Made by a program: the position numbers and the translations under genes
Shown: positions 23,291 through 35,686 of the stretch, piece by piece
How positions within the stretch are numbered: the stretch's first letter is position 1
Layout of the letters: the number at the start of each line of letters is the position of its first letter
Notes under the pieces: model-generated
Told to the model about the DNA's origin: nothing
The model's input: the letters and a program-made list of their open reading frames with translations, nothing else
Databases searched by the model: none
Source of the DNA: Branchiostoma floridae
Taxonomy: Eukaryota > Chordata > Leptocardii > Amphioxiformes > Branchiostomatidae
Reading direction: 5' to 3'
NCBI RefSeq assembly: GCF_000003815.2
Contig: NC_049992.1
Location: 17,353,754-17,417,753 of the forward strand
DNA: 64,000 bases

Positions 23291-24739
23291 AAAGTTACAT
23301 CATGACCTCTCCCTCAAACCATGACCTTTGACTCATCGAAGACGCTGCAATGGCGCGATAGCAGCATTGGCGTGCATCAAAAGCTCATGTTGGCAACGGT
23401 ATCATTTCTTAAGGCGGTCTGTGGGAAATCCTCTTCATTATTCAAATCCAAGAGAGTGGTGTCTTTGTTTCATAGTATGTTTAATGGCAGGGAAATGTAG
23501 ATATAGCTAATTAAGAAAGAAGCTGGGCATCTGGAAACATTATATTGACAAGAGACTGTCCGTATATATTCCTCCCTCACTGTAGCGTAAACGATCGAAG
23601 AAAGCATTCTACCTCGTTTTACGAGAGAGAGCTTGTAAAGCCCGGAAGACATGAAAGTCTTGTTATCCTTAACTTGTAACTTGTAAGGAATAATAGGAAA
23701 GACGCCTACAAAATCAGCAATCAACAGTAACAAGAATTTATAGTCATTTCTGTTCTGACTCAAGCTAGCTCAGCAGATACCTTTCGATGAGCAGAAGCAT
23801 TTGATAACTGACATACATAAACCAAATTGGCACTGTTATTAATACGTTACTCATAGTATGCCTACGGATATTGGAATACCTGCAGTTGTGTTTCCAGAGT
23901 GGTAAAAAGGCCTCCTACTGGTGACGAGAGTTCCCTAGAAGTAATGTTGACCCTTTTAGGAGTTCACGGGTTCTTCACGGCAATCCCTTCGTGTACATAC
24001 TTATAGTGGTGCACATTCACAGCTCGTTTTACAGGAAATATCTAACCTCCATCAGCCCCTAAGATACGATTTAGAAGAAAACAGCAAGTTTGTATTTCAG
24101 GACACAGAAAAGAAGATCAGTATTTTATGCGATGGAACCAGATAAAACCATTCGCCTACAGCCTCTGAAGAATGACTCATTCCCGTATCATGGACTCCTG
24201 GCTTTATTTAGAGAGTCAAGGGAGCAAAGAATCGATGTGGATGAAACAAGATGGAAGGGTGCCTGCGCTATACTCACTTTAGCCAGCTGCGATAACGGCC
24301 TAGTGAAAAAGTGGTCACCTTTATATAACACGACCACGGTCGTAAAGATCCCCAATTTTTCTTCGCTATCAACAGAAGCGACTATACATTACACGCAGAA
24401 TGGGGGAGCAGAGATAGGCAGTATATCTATAGGCGTATTTTCTTAAGAACAACAATATGTATTTTGCAGGCTTTTAACAAAACATAATATGTGACATTAA
24501 AGGTCATCACTATATGCCAATCTCTAATAAAAACGGTTTTGTAATCATATGTAGGAAAAAAAGAACCACTGTGTCTGACTTACAACTTCTGGTTGCATAC
24601 ACATATCTGAAGAAGAATCAGAACATTCGTGTCGAGATTTTTACGAAAGCATCAAACGTAGTTTAAATATATTGTGCAGAGGTATGGATGTGGAGGCCTC
24701 TGTACTTTTGTCCAAGAGCATCGCGGAGGCATTAAGATT
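23291..24739. other. No gene supported
   Basis: A 118-codon frame at 24090-24446 follows a TTTGTATTTCAG that could be a splice acceptor, and holds one ATG (24132). It has no recognised domain and no matching donor, so I do not call it. Confidence 0.35.
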
Positions 24740-24800
24740 TAGAGACCCCCCCCCCCCGAGATGCCATCCTAAGGTTTTAAACTAGTGTCTCCCAGTTACC
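24740..24800 (-). mobile_element. SINE family 1 fragment
   Basis: On the minus strand, TTGGTAACTGGGAGACACTA and then GTTTAAAACCTTAGGATGG match the middle of the family, adjoining a C-run. Only about 60 bases remain. Confidence 0.45.
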
Positions 24801-25618
24801 AACGCATCATTCTATGCTTTCTTCCTTTCACATCCTACTGCCAGAGATGCGTATGATTCGATTTTGTGTGTCATTGGAATGAATTCTGCTGACGCGCTCA
24901 CATTTCCTGCGTTGGGCAAAGTTTACAGTCCTTACAGCTCAAAGGAGAGCAATATTTACAGGCGAGGGTGTTAGGAAGGTTGGCGCCGAGAAGATTTTCT
25001 AGCGCGGCAGCGTGATTGTATATGTGCTACGGAAGGTTTCAGTCCCCATAAAAATGTTACAGTTAGGAAACTCGTTATTGCATGGGGAAACAACTCGCAC
25101 AGATTCCATATATATGGATACACACAAAATGAAATAAGTAAAATACATATTATATAAAAACATTGTAAATCTATATAAGTGAATACAAATAGAATAAGAA
25201 AATCATTTTATTATTTCATCAAATTAAGTTTTAGTGACTTTTCACAGGGCAATGCTGATAGATTTGCATTGTACTGCAGCTATAGGTGTCGCTTTTTATA
25301 GATGCGGTACCAAACGCAAATCATTTACATAGAAAGATAATTGATAGAGTGTTACAAATGCGGTCCCAACGATTAATGATTGTAATACATACATGGCTGT
25401 TGTCAAGAAATAGAATCCGTTTAATTGCACACCCCATTTGCCAACGTATTTCGTGCAATTATCCTTGTGGTGCAATAATGCGAAGTTATTCAGATGGACC
25501 GCACTGGTTGGGGATTCAGTGCAATTAACAGAAGCGTTCTAAATTCTAGTCAGCGCACCTTTGAGGTATATGTATGCTTATTCCTAGATCCTAACCAAAT
25601 ACTTCAGCATGTTGTGTT
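24801..25618. other. No gene seen
   Basis: AT-rich at 25.1-25.2 kb. Contains the hairpin-repeat arm listed at 25269. Confidence 0.45.
25269..25317 (-). repeat. Single arm of the AGCATAGGTG hairpin repeat
   Basis: TTGTACTGCAGCTATAGGTG, TCGCTTTTTATAGATGCGGT and ACCAAACG match one arm only. Confidence 0.5.
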
Positions 25619-25622
25619 TTAA

Positions 25623-26586
25623 CCCTATTCAGACCGGGGGGGGGGGGGGGCTTTTGAGGCCCGCGCCTACTTTGATGTCCTATAACGCCTGAACGGCTTA
25701 CGCTAGGACCACCAAATTTGGTGAGTTTTCCTAAAATATTGTTGGCAACAATTTCACGAAGTTTGACAAATTTTCCATATTTTCGTGTTGCCATGGCAAC
25801 CGTTTGTTGACAGGCTGTTTTGCCAAAAATCACTATTTTTTGTTCTAACAATGTATTTTTCACATTTATTTGCTATATTACTGCTATTTTGTTACATAAA
25901 TAAAATCTTATATTATCTAGCATATCTTTCATAATTATACATGCATAAATTATGCTAATTTCATGACGTCATCGGCCCAAAATCCAAGATGGCGGACCGT
26001 ATGGCCAGATCAAGAATAACGAGCTAATTATCCCTTAAAATTTATAACTACCTGGTATTTTTTCATCAAAAACCATCTAAATGAATGAATTAAGTCTATT
26101 TCCATTGCCCTTTGTGATTATTTGTTGCAAAAAAAGTATTTTTAAAAATTCAAGGTGGTGGATATAATATGGCGGAGCCCAGCTGGTATCTTAGATGTGT
26201 ATGACGTCATTTTATGACGTCATTTTGACATCATTGGTGTTGCTATTGGTAACGCAAGTCGTAATAAACATTATTATTCTGTTATCTGCACTTGTTGTTA
26301 CATTTTTGTAGAATAATTTGAAGTTTTCTGAGAATACCCTTTTTTCGTGGGTCCGGCCAATATAATCAAATTGATGACGTCATTATTACGTCATCTTACG
26401 TCAACGTAACGTCAAACGTCAAATACTTGTCAGATATTATCTCGATATCATGTCCTAAAAATTTGGTGGCCATATGGCACGTCGTTTTAGAGTTATAGGA
26501 CTTCAAAGTGGAGGGCCTCAAAAGCCCCCCCCCCCCCCCCCCCCCCCCGGTCCAGGGATGACCAAAAAAGCCCGGTCTGAATAGGG
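25623..26586 (+). mobile_element. TTAA-target non-autonomous element, 964 bp
   Basis: The inverted ends CCCTATTCAGACCGGG and CCCGGTCTGAATAGGG are perfect over 16 bp and flanked by TTAA (25619-25622 and 26587-26590). Each end also carries a long G/C-run beside a copy of GCTTTTGAGGCC. It has no transposase frame. Four palindromic TGACGTCA sites lie inside (25964, 26202, 26215, 26375). It is presumably mobilised by a piggyBac- or Kolobok-type transposase encoded elsewhere. Confidence 0.88.
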
Positions 26587-26590
26587 TTAA

Positions 26591-28180
26591 GCAAAGACTA
26601 AGTAGAATTCCACACTGCTACAAACAACATCATTAGGAAGAGGATACCAGTTGAATACTTTCTACACAAATGAGCAATTGTTCACAGGAAGCACACTTCA
26701 TCGGTAGAATTCGAGATCAACAACCTCAATCAAAGTTACGACTCAGTAAGGCGTGCTCTAACGTAAGCCGTTCAGATTTACAGCGACTTAAACAAGTTAT
26801 AGTATCCCGTTTCTTAGACATCGAATCCGAACGCAGTATGCATGATACATTACTTTTATCTCACCATGGTATTTTGATTAGAAGTTGCCATATCATTCTC
26901 GTTTGATCACAGCGCTATGACGTAGTGGCAAAATTGACTTAATGAAGCATTTCTTCAATCAATCAGTGACTTAAATAGACATGTGTCTCGTGTATCTTTG
27001 AATCCGCGAAATGCTTCAATTTCAGCACGTACAGAGGTTAGCGAACCCGCTTGTTCCTTGTTTTGCACATTAGGATTTTATAGTGCTAGTTGGGCTGGTA
27101 CAGAGTCACGATAGCCAAGTGCTCTTATCAATGGCCACGCCGTTTGTTCGGATCCCATAGGATCTACCCACCATACAAGGTGCTCTACACTAATAGAATA
27201 TGGCGTGGTTTCCCTAGGTACGAGGAAACAGAAAAGGCTTTAAAGAATATAGCTGCCGGGAATTTCAGACCTTGAGCGTATATAAGCCATTAGTGATGAG
27301 TCCTTGTACGACGTCTGATGTCCGTGGGCCGCCGTAGGCCTCTCCCCTGCGACATTCCAGAGAGTAGCAATACATAACGATGGATTCAGGTTGTTTAGTA
27401 AGAACATAAGGAATATATCCGAGCTGAAAACTCCAAATCGAGCTACACGATACAAGAAGGACTGAAGTAACGAAGTGTACCTTCTTGGAGACAAGGTACT
27501 ACAGGGTGACATCTATAGAGAAACTCTAAGACTTGTAGAAAGAATTTAGTTCTTGACCCGAACTTAAAAAGGATGATGTCTTTACAACAATATCTTTGAA
27601 CGTATGTGTAAGATAGGAAAAGCAAGAACAGTGAAAATAGCCAATACGTATCATAATGTTTACCATACGTTTCTAGATCCACTATGATATCAATGATTTA
27701 TAATATCTTTGCTAAGATAAATCCTGATCAGAAGCTAACATGAATATGAAAATTGTGTAAGGCATTATGGTTTCCTTTTCAAAACTTTCTGTTACGCTAG
27801 AATCAAATTATGATGTGCAGCGGTGCATAATCCAAACTTCATCGACAAAGTTTCTGTAAGCATTTGACTGATGACAAATGACTTGTTGGACCCCCTGTGA
27901 GGTTTGCAGGAAGACGATTGCATTCAAAAAGCGCTTCCAGCGGTCCCAAGTCGTTTCCGGGCTGTTAAACAAGGGTTATTGCCACTCATCTACGTCATAG
28001 TAAAGCTATCAACCTAAAACTTTCATGTTACACTTTATCGACTTTAAAATTAAATCTATGATTTGTTTCGTTAATGTTCTCTGCCGAGAGCGGATCGGAA
28101 ATGATGCGAGAAAACGTTTAATGGATGATGGAATTACATCTGAGGCCGCACCGCTTTTCTCCTCTATGTACAACACCCAC
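26591..28180. other. No gene seen
   Basis: Six-frame stops are frequent. Nothing repeats within the window. Confidence 0.45.
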
Positions 28181-28237
28181 GGTGTCATGTGATCGGTGTG
28201 ACCTTTGACCTCCAGGTGACGTGACGACGCCATTTTG
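28181..28237 (-). promoter_or_regulatory. Composite motif with perfect DR1, minus strand
   Basis: The complement of 28199-28211 is AGGTCAAAGGTCA, an exact DR1. On the minus strand it is preceded by CGTCACGTCACC and AAAATGGCGTCG. It has the same order as the 56.9-kb site. Confidence 0.4.
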
Positions 28238-28484
28238 AGTTCATGGAAAATGCCATTGTTTTTGAAGTCTTCTTAACGTATAATTCTTGAGGCAATGGAT
28301 TTAGTGAGGACAGAAATCAAGGGATGTTATCAAAACTAAGATCTATGAAAACTAGTACAACGACGAGACTCCTCCTCTCTCTTTGTTATTGTTATTATTG
28401 TTATTGGATGGGCCGACTACTCAATCTTTGCAGCCAGGGGCTGAATTGCGAGGAGCTTACAATAGTCGGGGCTAAATCGCAAGG

Positions 28485-28586
28485 AGCGAGCTGCCATTCG
28501 GCGCCACTCAGGTGACCTCAATACGACTGTCGCAAGTGTCTGAAGCGAGCTGCCATTCGGCGCCACTCAGGTGACCTCAATACGAC
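28485..28586 (+). repeat. Direct duplication, period 59 bp
   Basis: AGCGAGCTGCCATTCGGCGC and the next 23 bases at 28485-28527 recur exactly at 28544-28586, separated by 16 bases. Confidence 0.88.
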
Positions 28587-28605
28587 AGTAATTGCCCCAG
28601 GTGCG

Positions 28606-28876
28606 GCCAAGGAACTGTAGGTTTTGAACCACTCACACCGCACCATCGCACATGTGGCGGGTTCTTTAACGTGCCCGGGGTGTGGCTCTCCCCAGACACG
28701 GGACCTCCATTTAACGTCCTATCCGAGGGACGACTCATTTTCACTTGAGTAAAGTGAAGAAAGTCGTGTAAAGTGCCTTTCCCCAAGGGCACAAGACCGG
28801 CAGCACGGCAGGCGGATTCGATCCCGCGACCTCTCGGTCACGAGGCGAACACAATACCACTGTGCCACTCGGCTTC
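28606..28876 (-). mobile_element. SINE family 2, nearly full length
   Basis: The minus strand begins near 28876 with GCCGAGTGGCACAGTGGTAT, then GTGACCGAGAGGTCGCGGGA and TCGAATCCGCC. It continues GGAAAGGCACTTTACACGAC and CCCTCGGATAGGACGTTAAA and ends CACGTTAAAGAACCCGCCAC near 28650. The head retains a clear tRNA-like A/B-box layout. Confidence 0.78.
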
Positions 28877-29023
28877 ACTTTATTTGTATTCATACTCCAC
28901 TCTATTGCATTTGCCTCTGTCAGCAGGGTAGTGACAGCTAAAGGCTAGTTGACAGTCCTGTTGTGCTAATGACATCCAAGCGGATCCGGCTCAGTCTCTC
29001 CCTCGCCCGGTCTACTTTTTTTT

Positions 29024-29123
29024 NNNNNNNNNNNNNNNNNNNNNNNNNNNNNNNNNNNNNNNNNNNNNNNNNNNNNNNNNNNNNNNNNNNNNNNNNNNNN
29101 NNNNNNNNNNNNNNNNNNNNNNN
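29024..29123. other. Assembly gap, 100 N
   Basis: A run of exactly 100 N, probably a placeholder of unknown true size, preceded by a T-run. Confidence 0.99.
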
Positions 29124-29431
29124 GGTAAGCACATCTGACCTTGTTGTCGACTAAGCAATAACAGCAACAAAGGGTACATCTAACTTTGACGTCTTCGCAC
29201 TCAATCTTTATTACATGAAGGCCATATAACCTGGCCTTGAATCTAATTGCCGGCTATTTCTAAAACCATTACCTCCCCTTTGAAGCAGCCAACAGAGATG
29301 GATGGCCGCATTAAATCGAACGACATGAAAGAATTCTGTTAATTGGAACCACGCGACATTTAGAATAAAGCCTATGCGAGTCATTGCATTATTACCGTCG
29401 GAAATGTGGTCAAAAAGGGCCTGTGTCGCTA

Positions 29432-29490
29432 TTAGTGTGTGTTTATGTGCGCGCGCGCGCGCGCGTGTGTTTGTTTGCGCGTGTGCGTGT
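29432..29490 (+). repeat. (GT)n/(CG)n microsatellite
   Basis: The core GTGCGCGCGCGCGCGCGCGT at about 29449 is flanked by GTGTGTTT repeats. Alternating purine-pyrimidine of this kind can adopt Z-DNA. Confidence 0.9.
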
Positions 29491-29702
29491 TTGTGAACAT
29501 AACGTGACAAGTCAATAGTATACTGGCAATTCGAAGAACTGATTAGATATCCCCTGACAGCTTTCCATGGTACTGCAGCGGAACGTCAGGTTTTAAAATG
29601 TCGTGTGTTTGACAGGCTATGGTTGTATCTCTTTGGTGATCTGGACTACGCAGGTTACTAAATAAATAAGTAGACACAGTTACCATGTTGTTTTTCGCCT
29701 TG

Positions 29703-29973
29703 TAGTGTCTAGTGGCACATGGATCAGCAAGTTTCCTTGTTGTTTCTGTAGCAGGGTATATTTTGAAGGGGTTGCTAGCCCTTCCCCCTTTACTTGCGAA
29801 CAAAGTAATCTCCTCAAACACGAGACTCCATTTTACGTCCCTTCCAAAAGACGATATAGCCGCTACAGAGATTGCCTGACCCTTGCTCTTGAAACTGTGT
29901 CTCCCATTAACCAAATGAATGACACCAGGAACTCAACTTTGAGGCCAATACCAGTTGAGCTACAGGGACAGTT
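29703..29973 (-). mobile_element. SINE family 1, nearly full length
   Basis: The minus strand begins at 29973 with CTGTCCCTGTAGCTCAACTG. It continues through the body (GGAAGGGACGTAAAATGGAG near 29830-29850) and ends with CAGCAAG-like and GCCACTAGACACTACAAGG near 29703. It defines both ends of the family, about 270 bases. The open frame across it is a chance effect. Confidence 0.7.
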
Positions 29974-31152
29974 ACGCTGCACAAACTATCAATGTTAAAC
30001 ATATTGAGCCATAGCATGGCGGCTGGTTGTTGGCAGAGGCTGCAGTTGACCTGAACCAGGTCCAACCTCTTATACCTACCAAGGAAACGACTTGATACAA
30101 TAAATTGCTATTTTATTAGCATGTCTACAGACAGTCCGATCCACTTCAATTGGAAATCAATTTCGTGCCACCACAGAACCATCAAATCATTAGCTAGGTT
30201 CGATTTTTGGATGTCCACCATATTCGGATTAGAGGTGCGCACGGTTAAGTAATCCGTAATTACAAAAGGCAAAATAAACCAAAGCGTTTGGAGGAGTAGC
30301 TTTAATTTGAGTATGCAAAGGTTAAGTATTAGCCTGCTTACCTTTTCTTCGTGAGGTATCCTAGGGAATTAGTACATTCCAGATAATTGCATTTGTAGGG
30401 TAACAAGGATCAATGCATTTTTACTCACAGTGATCATCATTTTTGAAGAGGTAAAGCACCATGACTTTTCCCTACAACGAACTATTATTAATACTGTAGT
30501 AATAGGAGAACATGAATTCAATATTTGAGTAAAATGTGATTTATCGGATATCGCAATACTGTCAACAATTTGAATTTACCAATGGTATCGACTTTATAGT
30601 TGTTGGGTGGCGTCCAAAGATTGAGGAGGAGCTAGACTGGTGTACACGAAATCAAGAGGTCATCTGTTTGATTCCCAGTATTTCTGGTTAGGCGCCTGGC
30701 TTACTTCATCTAGAAGTCAGAAAATGGGTACTTGGAGATAAAAGGCGTTGGACGAAAAGTATTAGGCTCCACCTTTCAATTCCATGTCTAGCCACTGAGT
30801 GAATTATAAGAAACTGCCCCTACGGCCTCAAAAAAGGCTATGGGACTTTTATTATTCGTACGTCCCTTTTCCTACGAATGGTACCAATTTGATAGCACTC
30901 CGAAGCCTTAAGCCGGTTTTCCTGTAGGGAGTGATTAAAGTTACACTGAAAATAGGAAGCATAGAGAAACCATACAGGTCACGGTGGGTGACAGGCTCCT
31001 TCATATTCAATGCTAGATTGTACTCTTGAAACCATTTGGTTAACGGCACCGCCTTGCAGTATGTAGACAATCAATTCACAGACGTCTCCGTTGGAAGCAA
31101 ATCCGGCGCCACTTGGAGTGTTCACTGTCCACAAGGCTTACATGTTAAGGTG
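29974..31152. other. No gene seen
   Basis: GGTCATCTGTTTGATTCCCA at about 30657 faintly recalls a tRNA-type B box but has no matching A box. Confidence 0.4.
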
Positions 31153-31197
31153 TACTGTAAATGCAGAAATGTTCGCGGTGGATAAATGTTCGCGGTT
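31153..31197 (+). mobile_element. End fragment of the TTCGCGGT foldback MITE
   Basis: TACTGTAAATGCAGAAATGT and TCGCGGTGGATAAATGTTCG match the first 45 bases of the copy at 11057. The similarity then stops abruptly and no partner end is found, so this is a broken copy. Confidence 0.7.
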
Positions 31198-33694
31198 GTC
31201 ATGTTAGACTGATTGGTTGAAAGATGTAGTGTGTTCTATACATGTATGGCACCACAATATGAGCTCGAAATATGTAATTTATGGTAAGTTATTAGATCAT
31301 GAGATACCTACACATATCAGTTATGCAAATACGGTTCTAAATTGCATGATCAATGTGAAAGTGTCATATTTCCGTTGTGTTCAATGATTTCGTACTTGTG
31401 ATGTATGTACGTCAGTTAAAGGTGTACGTCACGATGCATAAATTGTGTTGATGTGGAAATGATTTGCATAATTTGTAATGATATATAGATACTGATGCCA
31501 AAATGAAACATTGAGCTTTGCCATATGTACAATTTTGGTAGGGAAGACTGTGATCTAAAATACATTATGCTAGTTATAGTTCTCTTCGCATAATCATTGA
31601 GACAAGCTTATAGATAAAAAAAGAAATGTACAAACTAAAAAAAAAAACTTTGAATCTTTCATTTCGATATGGGGTCTCTGAGCTCGTATTTTGAAGTGTC
31701 AAAGAAACATGCACTGAAAAGCAAAGAAACTCTACCTCGTGCGCGCAGTGCCGTGCAGAATATGTCTAACTATTAGCAACAACCTAAAATCTTATAAATG
31801 TAGACTAGCTTTCTTGTAAAGAAACCGTCAAAGTTGTTGAAACGGGGGCTCTTTTAGAGAGACAGACTTTCAAAGCGCACAGGTCTTTCTGACAACCTAT
31901 TTCGTTCAGCCCATCGCTCATACGTGGCCATTTTGATGCTATCTATCCGGCTAAACGAATTAAAGGAGGTTCATTTCCTACCAACGAACTTTTCCTACAA
32001 CACCCAGCATATATCATCAATCAAGTACAACAGGACCGTGCCTTGGCTAAGCAATGACGTACGGCCACATAGAACGAAGAGACGAAGCGTTTCATCCCCC
32101 AATAGTATTTATTTCGACTATAAATCAACACGAATCTACCATCTTTCCGTCTTGAGGTAAATCAAGCATTTCCCGCTGACCCGTCTATACTTTGCCTGCG
32201 GGAGCCGCATTCAATTTGAGAGATTAAATCTCTCCGGCGAATGCGGCGTCCTTATGGCTTGCAGTCGTTTGCCATTTTGTTTCAAGAATTCTTATCAACC
32301 TCGTCAAAGGGTTATGTAAGGATAAGTTTGTTTGTCTGTCTGTGTATCTAAATCTAGCCAGCGTCCGTTTTTTGCGTGATTGACAGAAATTTGCTTCGTG
32401 TGACGGAAAAATTTTAAAACCAATCCGTCAACCTTGACGGACAAAAATCCTTGGTGGAAGCTACAGGCGGCTTGGGGATGCCGTCCACGGCCGTAAAAGC
32501 CACACACTGTTTGTTTTGCTATTGTTATTATTGTTAACAATGTGTGTCGGCGACCTTTAGCATACGATAACATTATCTCATAAAAAAAACCGTTTTTCAA
32601 GGTCTCAGTTCAGTCTTTCCAACTCATTGAAGAGTGTTTTCGCGATTTTCGCGACAATGGGAATTGGTTGACAGAAAAAAATTCGAGCTGGCTAGAGCCC
32701 TGGTTAGACACAAAGATAACTAAAAAAAACTGGATAGATTGATTGTTTGCTTTACATTTGGTGCATCGATAGATGGCAACATTCTGTTCTATAACGGTAA
32801 TTTACTTCCAGTAGTTATTGCTGGATCTTTGATCAGCGTTGCATTAAAATGACGTCCGTTGCATTGGATTAACTGGCAAACCATCCTGTTGGCAACATAT
32901 TGCCAATTATGTATTTCTTATAAGTATACAATTATATAAATGCATTCAGCGGAAATGTTTTTGGTATTGTCACTGTTGTGACCTATACCTCTTGTGTGTT
33001 TTGAATAAGACGACTTAGCCACACAGGTTTCCTGCAAATGTGACTTTTCCATTGGCAACATTTGGGCGTATTGCGCATGCGCGAACTAAATATATGAGTT
33101 TCAGTGATTTTAAACGGCCGGAAAAGCTGGAAATAATTTTATATCCGGGCCAACCGACGGTTTTCCAATGTACATCTAGCTTTCGTACTATAAGTATCAC
33201 GTGTGCTAGTGCTAGATCTCGTATGGTTTTGAATTGTTGGTGTTAGATAGCTTCTGCTGTTGGGGAAAATGGTATAGATTTGGGTACAAGTTATGTTTCT
33301 AGTCTCCGTTACGTTACCAGCATTTATATCAGTTTTAATCACTTGGCTTGATGATTCTTTGCTTAGATTATTTTTTTCGTACATGTTGGTCATTATGGAA
33401 CAATTTACAACTGTAGCAAATTGAACAAGATTTCATTGGAAAAAAAATCCTTGAAATAATTATGGTCTCTCCAGTGTTGGTTAAAGTGTTTAATACCCTC
33501 TGTACCAGGAACTTGAGTCACAGAACCACATACCTTTGTCAAGACCACATATCGTAATCTCTGCTTGGGTATGTAGTAGGTGATAACATGGCTCCAGATT
33601 GTTGACATAGGCTCGCCTCTGCGCCTACGATTGGCTGTAACCTAACCACTGCTTGGAGAATAGCTGTTAGGATAAGGACATACAAATAAAAGGG
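31198..33694. other. No gene seen
   Basis: A hairpin (CCGCATTCAATTTGAGAGAT mirrored by ATCTCTCCGGCGAATGCGG) lies at 32207-32247. Otherwise unstructured. Confidence 0.45.
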
Positions 33695-33720
33695 TACACT
33701 ACACTACACTACACTACCTT
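33695..33720 (+). repeat. (CACTA)n microsatellite
   Basis: ACTACACTACACTACACTAC repeats a 5-base unit five times. Confidence 0.9.
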
Positions 33721-35204
33721 CAGCAAGGGTGTTTTCTTACTTGAATTTTTAAATTACTTCAAAATACTGCTATGGTCCCGTACAGTATTCATTATTCAGA
33801 CCAAACTAACCGCCAACAATGCATCAATGGTATTGAGTTGTTGCAATTGGTACAAACATAAAGACAAAATCAACCACAATACCCCCGTAAGAGACGAAAC
33901 TCATTCAAGGAGTTAAAAGACTTGCTTATAACTTATTCTGGTAAGAGCCGGGATGTCATTTGCAAATGTACAGTCTCTAGTAGATCAATACTTGTAACAC
34001 CATGTCGCCATATCAAGCGATGCTTCCGATAACCTTGTACCTCACAGCTTCTTCAATGTCAGCGTCGATTGACTTTTGAATTCCAACGGTTTCATATGAT
34101 ACTTGCTGCAATGCCGAAAAGACAACATTGCTTGTAATTGATTGATAAATAAAAAAGCAACAAGAACATACCAATACTTTTAATCCAACGCTTTTTTGAA
34201 AGTATGTTTCTAAAGAGAGCTTTTCCCTTTACGTTTTACAGACCAAATGGTAATGGAAATGCTTTCTACTGGGGATCCGCCAGTCAATCCGCCATGCAAA
34301 TTGATAGTTCAGGGTCTAAAACTTCAAGATTTTTTTCCTGGTCAAATGGGTAGAAATCCTGGCAGTTTTGAGGTGGGTGTGATAGGGGAGGGTTTCTACT
34401 TTCTGATTAGGGCCAAAAAGCTGAGTTTTTGTGGTTGTTAGGGGTATAAAGTTGGGACTTTTTTGCCCTAGCACATGGCCTCCTCACTGGGTTGTGGAAC
34501 GGTTTTGAGGTCATGGGTCAATCTTTCAGTTTCCCGGAAGTTTGTGCCGTTAGATTCATGCCGAAATGTGTTTGTTTGGATAGCTGAGATGTCGGGCTTT
34601 CAAATGAGGGTATGTTTGTGTGCCAGTAACGCCAGAAAGTTGAGTTATTAACAGTTGCTTTCTCCTCTTTTTGGCATAGGAACCCATTGTTAAGAGGCTG
34701 TATATTGAATCACTGGCGGATGCCCTACTGACAGCATAAACACTAATTGCTTTGGACCTCTCTGGCTAATCCGGAAGTGCCGTGATTTTATCTTTTTCCC
34801 TGGTGCGTAATATTGAATTATGCTCTCTCAACATGTCCTTAACACGGTAGATATTGTCTTGCAAATTATGAAATATGCTCTGTCGATATAGAAATTATAT
34901 CATATCATATGCGAATGACATCGACACATGATAGCTGCTCCTATATCGATTAATTTGTGACTCCGTTTTTGTGCAATGCTCTTGCTTCGCGCACGAAGTC
35001 TCGGTGTGAAATAGAGAGCACTTTTCACCCTCCTTCTTTTAATGATCTTATTGTCGTCGACATCAGTCTTAAGTACCAGGCTTTCCTGCTACTTAAACCG
35101 TTCACCAATCCCCGTGAACACCACTGCAGGTCCATTCATCAAGTAATTTTCCCCCATTTACTGCATGGTACAAGGTAGAAGAGTACAGCGGGTACACGCT
35201 GATA
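33721..35204. other. No gene seen
   Basis: A 64-codon frame at 34247 and neighbouring G-rich text (34.3-34.7 kb) are not conserved with anything I know. Confidence 0.4.
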
Positions 35205-35435
35205 AGGGTCCTTTCCTACTAGACGGCGATCGCGCTGCGCTCTCACTGCGACCTGAATAGGATATGTGTATCCTTCCCTTTCACACTGGGTATATCACAC
35301 AAAACGTAAAAGTGTGACTTGGGAGACAACAAAACACACAAAATGTATTTAAAAAAATTCTTTTCTATAAGATTCGTTGAGCGATGTGTCAAATTTAAGG
35401 TCGCAGAAAAAACGCCGTCCTATTGGGAAGGAGTA
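35205..35435 (+). mobile_element. Family-2 MITE, first of a head-to-tail pair
   Basis: The left end is AGGGTCCTTTCCTACTAGAC and the right end is GCCGTCCTATTGGGAAGGAG. The interior has GGAGACAACAAAACACACAA. It is followed by TTA (35436-35438), which is also the left target site of the next copy. Confidence 0.78.
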
Positions 35436-35438
35436 TTA

Positions 35439-35683
35439 AGGGCCCCCTTTCCACTAGGACGGCGATCGTGCTGCGCTCTCACTGCGACCTAAATAACATA
35501 TGTGAAACCTTCGCTTTCACACTGGTTATATCATACAAAACGTAAAAGTGTGATTGAGAAGACAACAAAGCACACAAAGTGTAACAAGATTCGTTTATTT
35601 TCGATACAATTCGTTGAACGATGTGTCAAATTGTAGGTCGCAGAGAGAGCGCGGCGAGAGCGCCGCCGTAGTGGAAAGGGGGT
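35439..35683 (+). mobile_element. Family-2 MITE, second of a head-to-tail pair
   Basis: The left end is AGGGCCCCCTTTCCACTAGG, then ACGGCGATCGTGCTGCGCTC. The right end is GCCGCCGTAGTGGAAAGGGG. The flanks are TTA at 35436-35438 and TTA at 35684-35686. The terminal repeat is imperfect, and the interior resembles family 1 in CACAAAGTGTAACAAGATTC. Confidence 0.82.
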
Positions 35684-35686
35684 ATT

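Noticed and set aside
24090-24446. 118-codon plus-strand frame after a possible splice acceptor
   Set aside because: No recognised domain, no donor at its end, and it has a normal stop. It may be chance in a 1.4-kb unannotated stretch.
25622-26590. piggyBac transposase gene inside the TTAA element
   Set aside because: No frame above 90 codons in the element and no DDE motif. It is non-autonomous.
33695-33720. CRISPR-like or telomere-like array
   Set aside because: A plain 5-base microsatellite without spacers. No repeat-spacer array occurs anywhere in the window.
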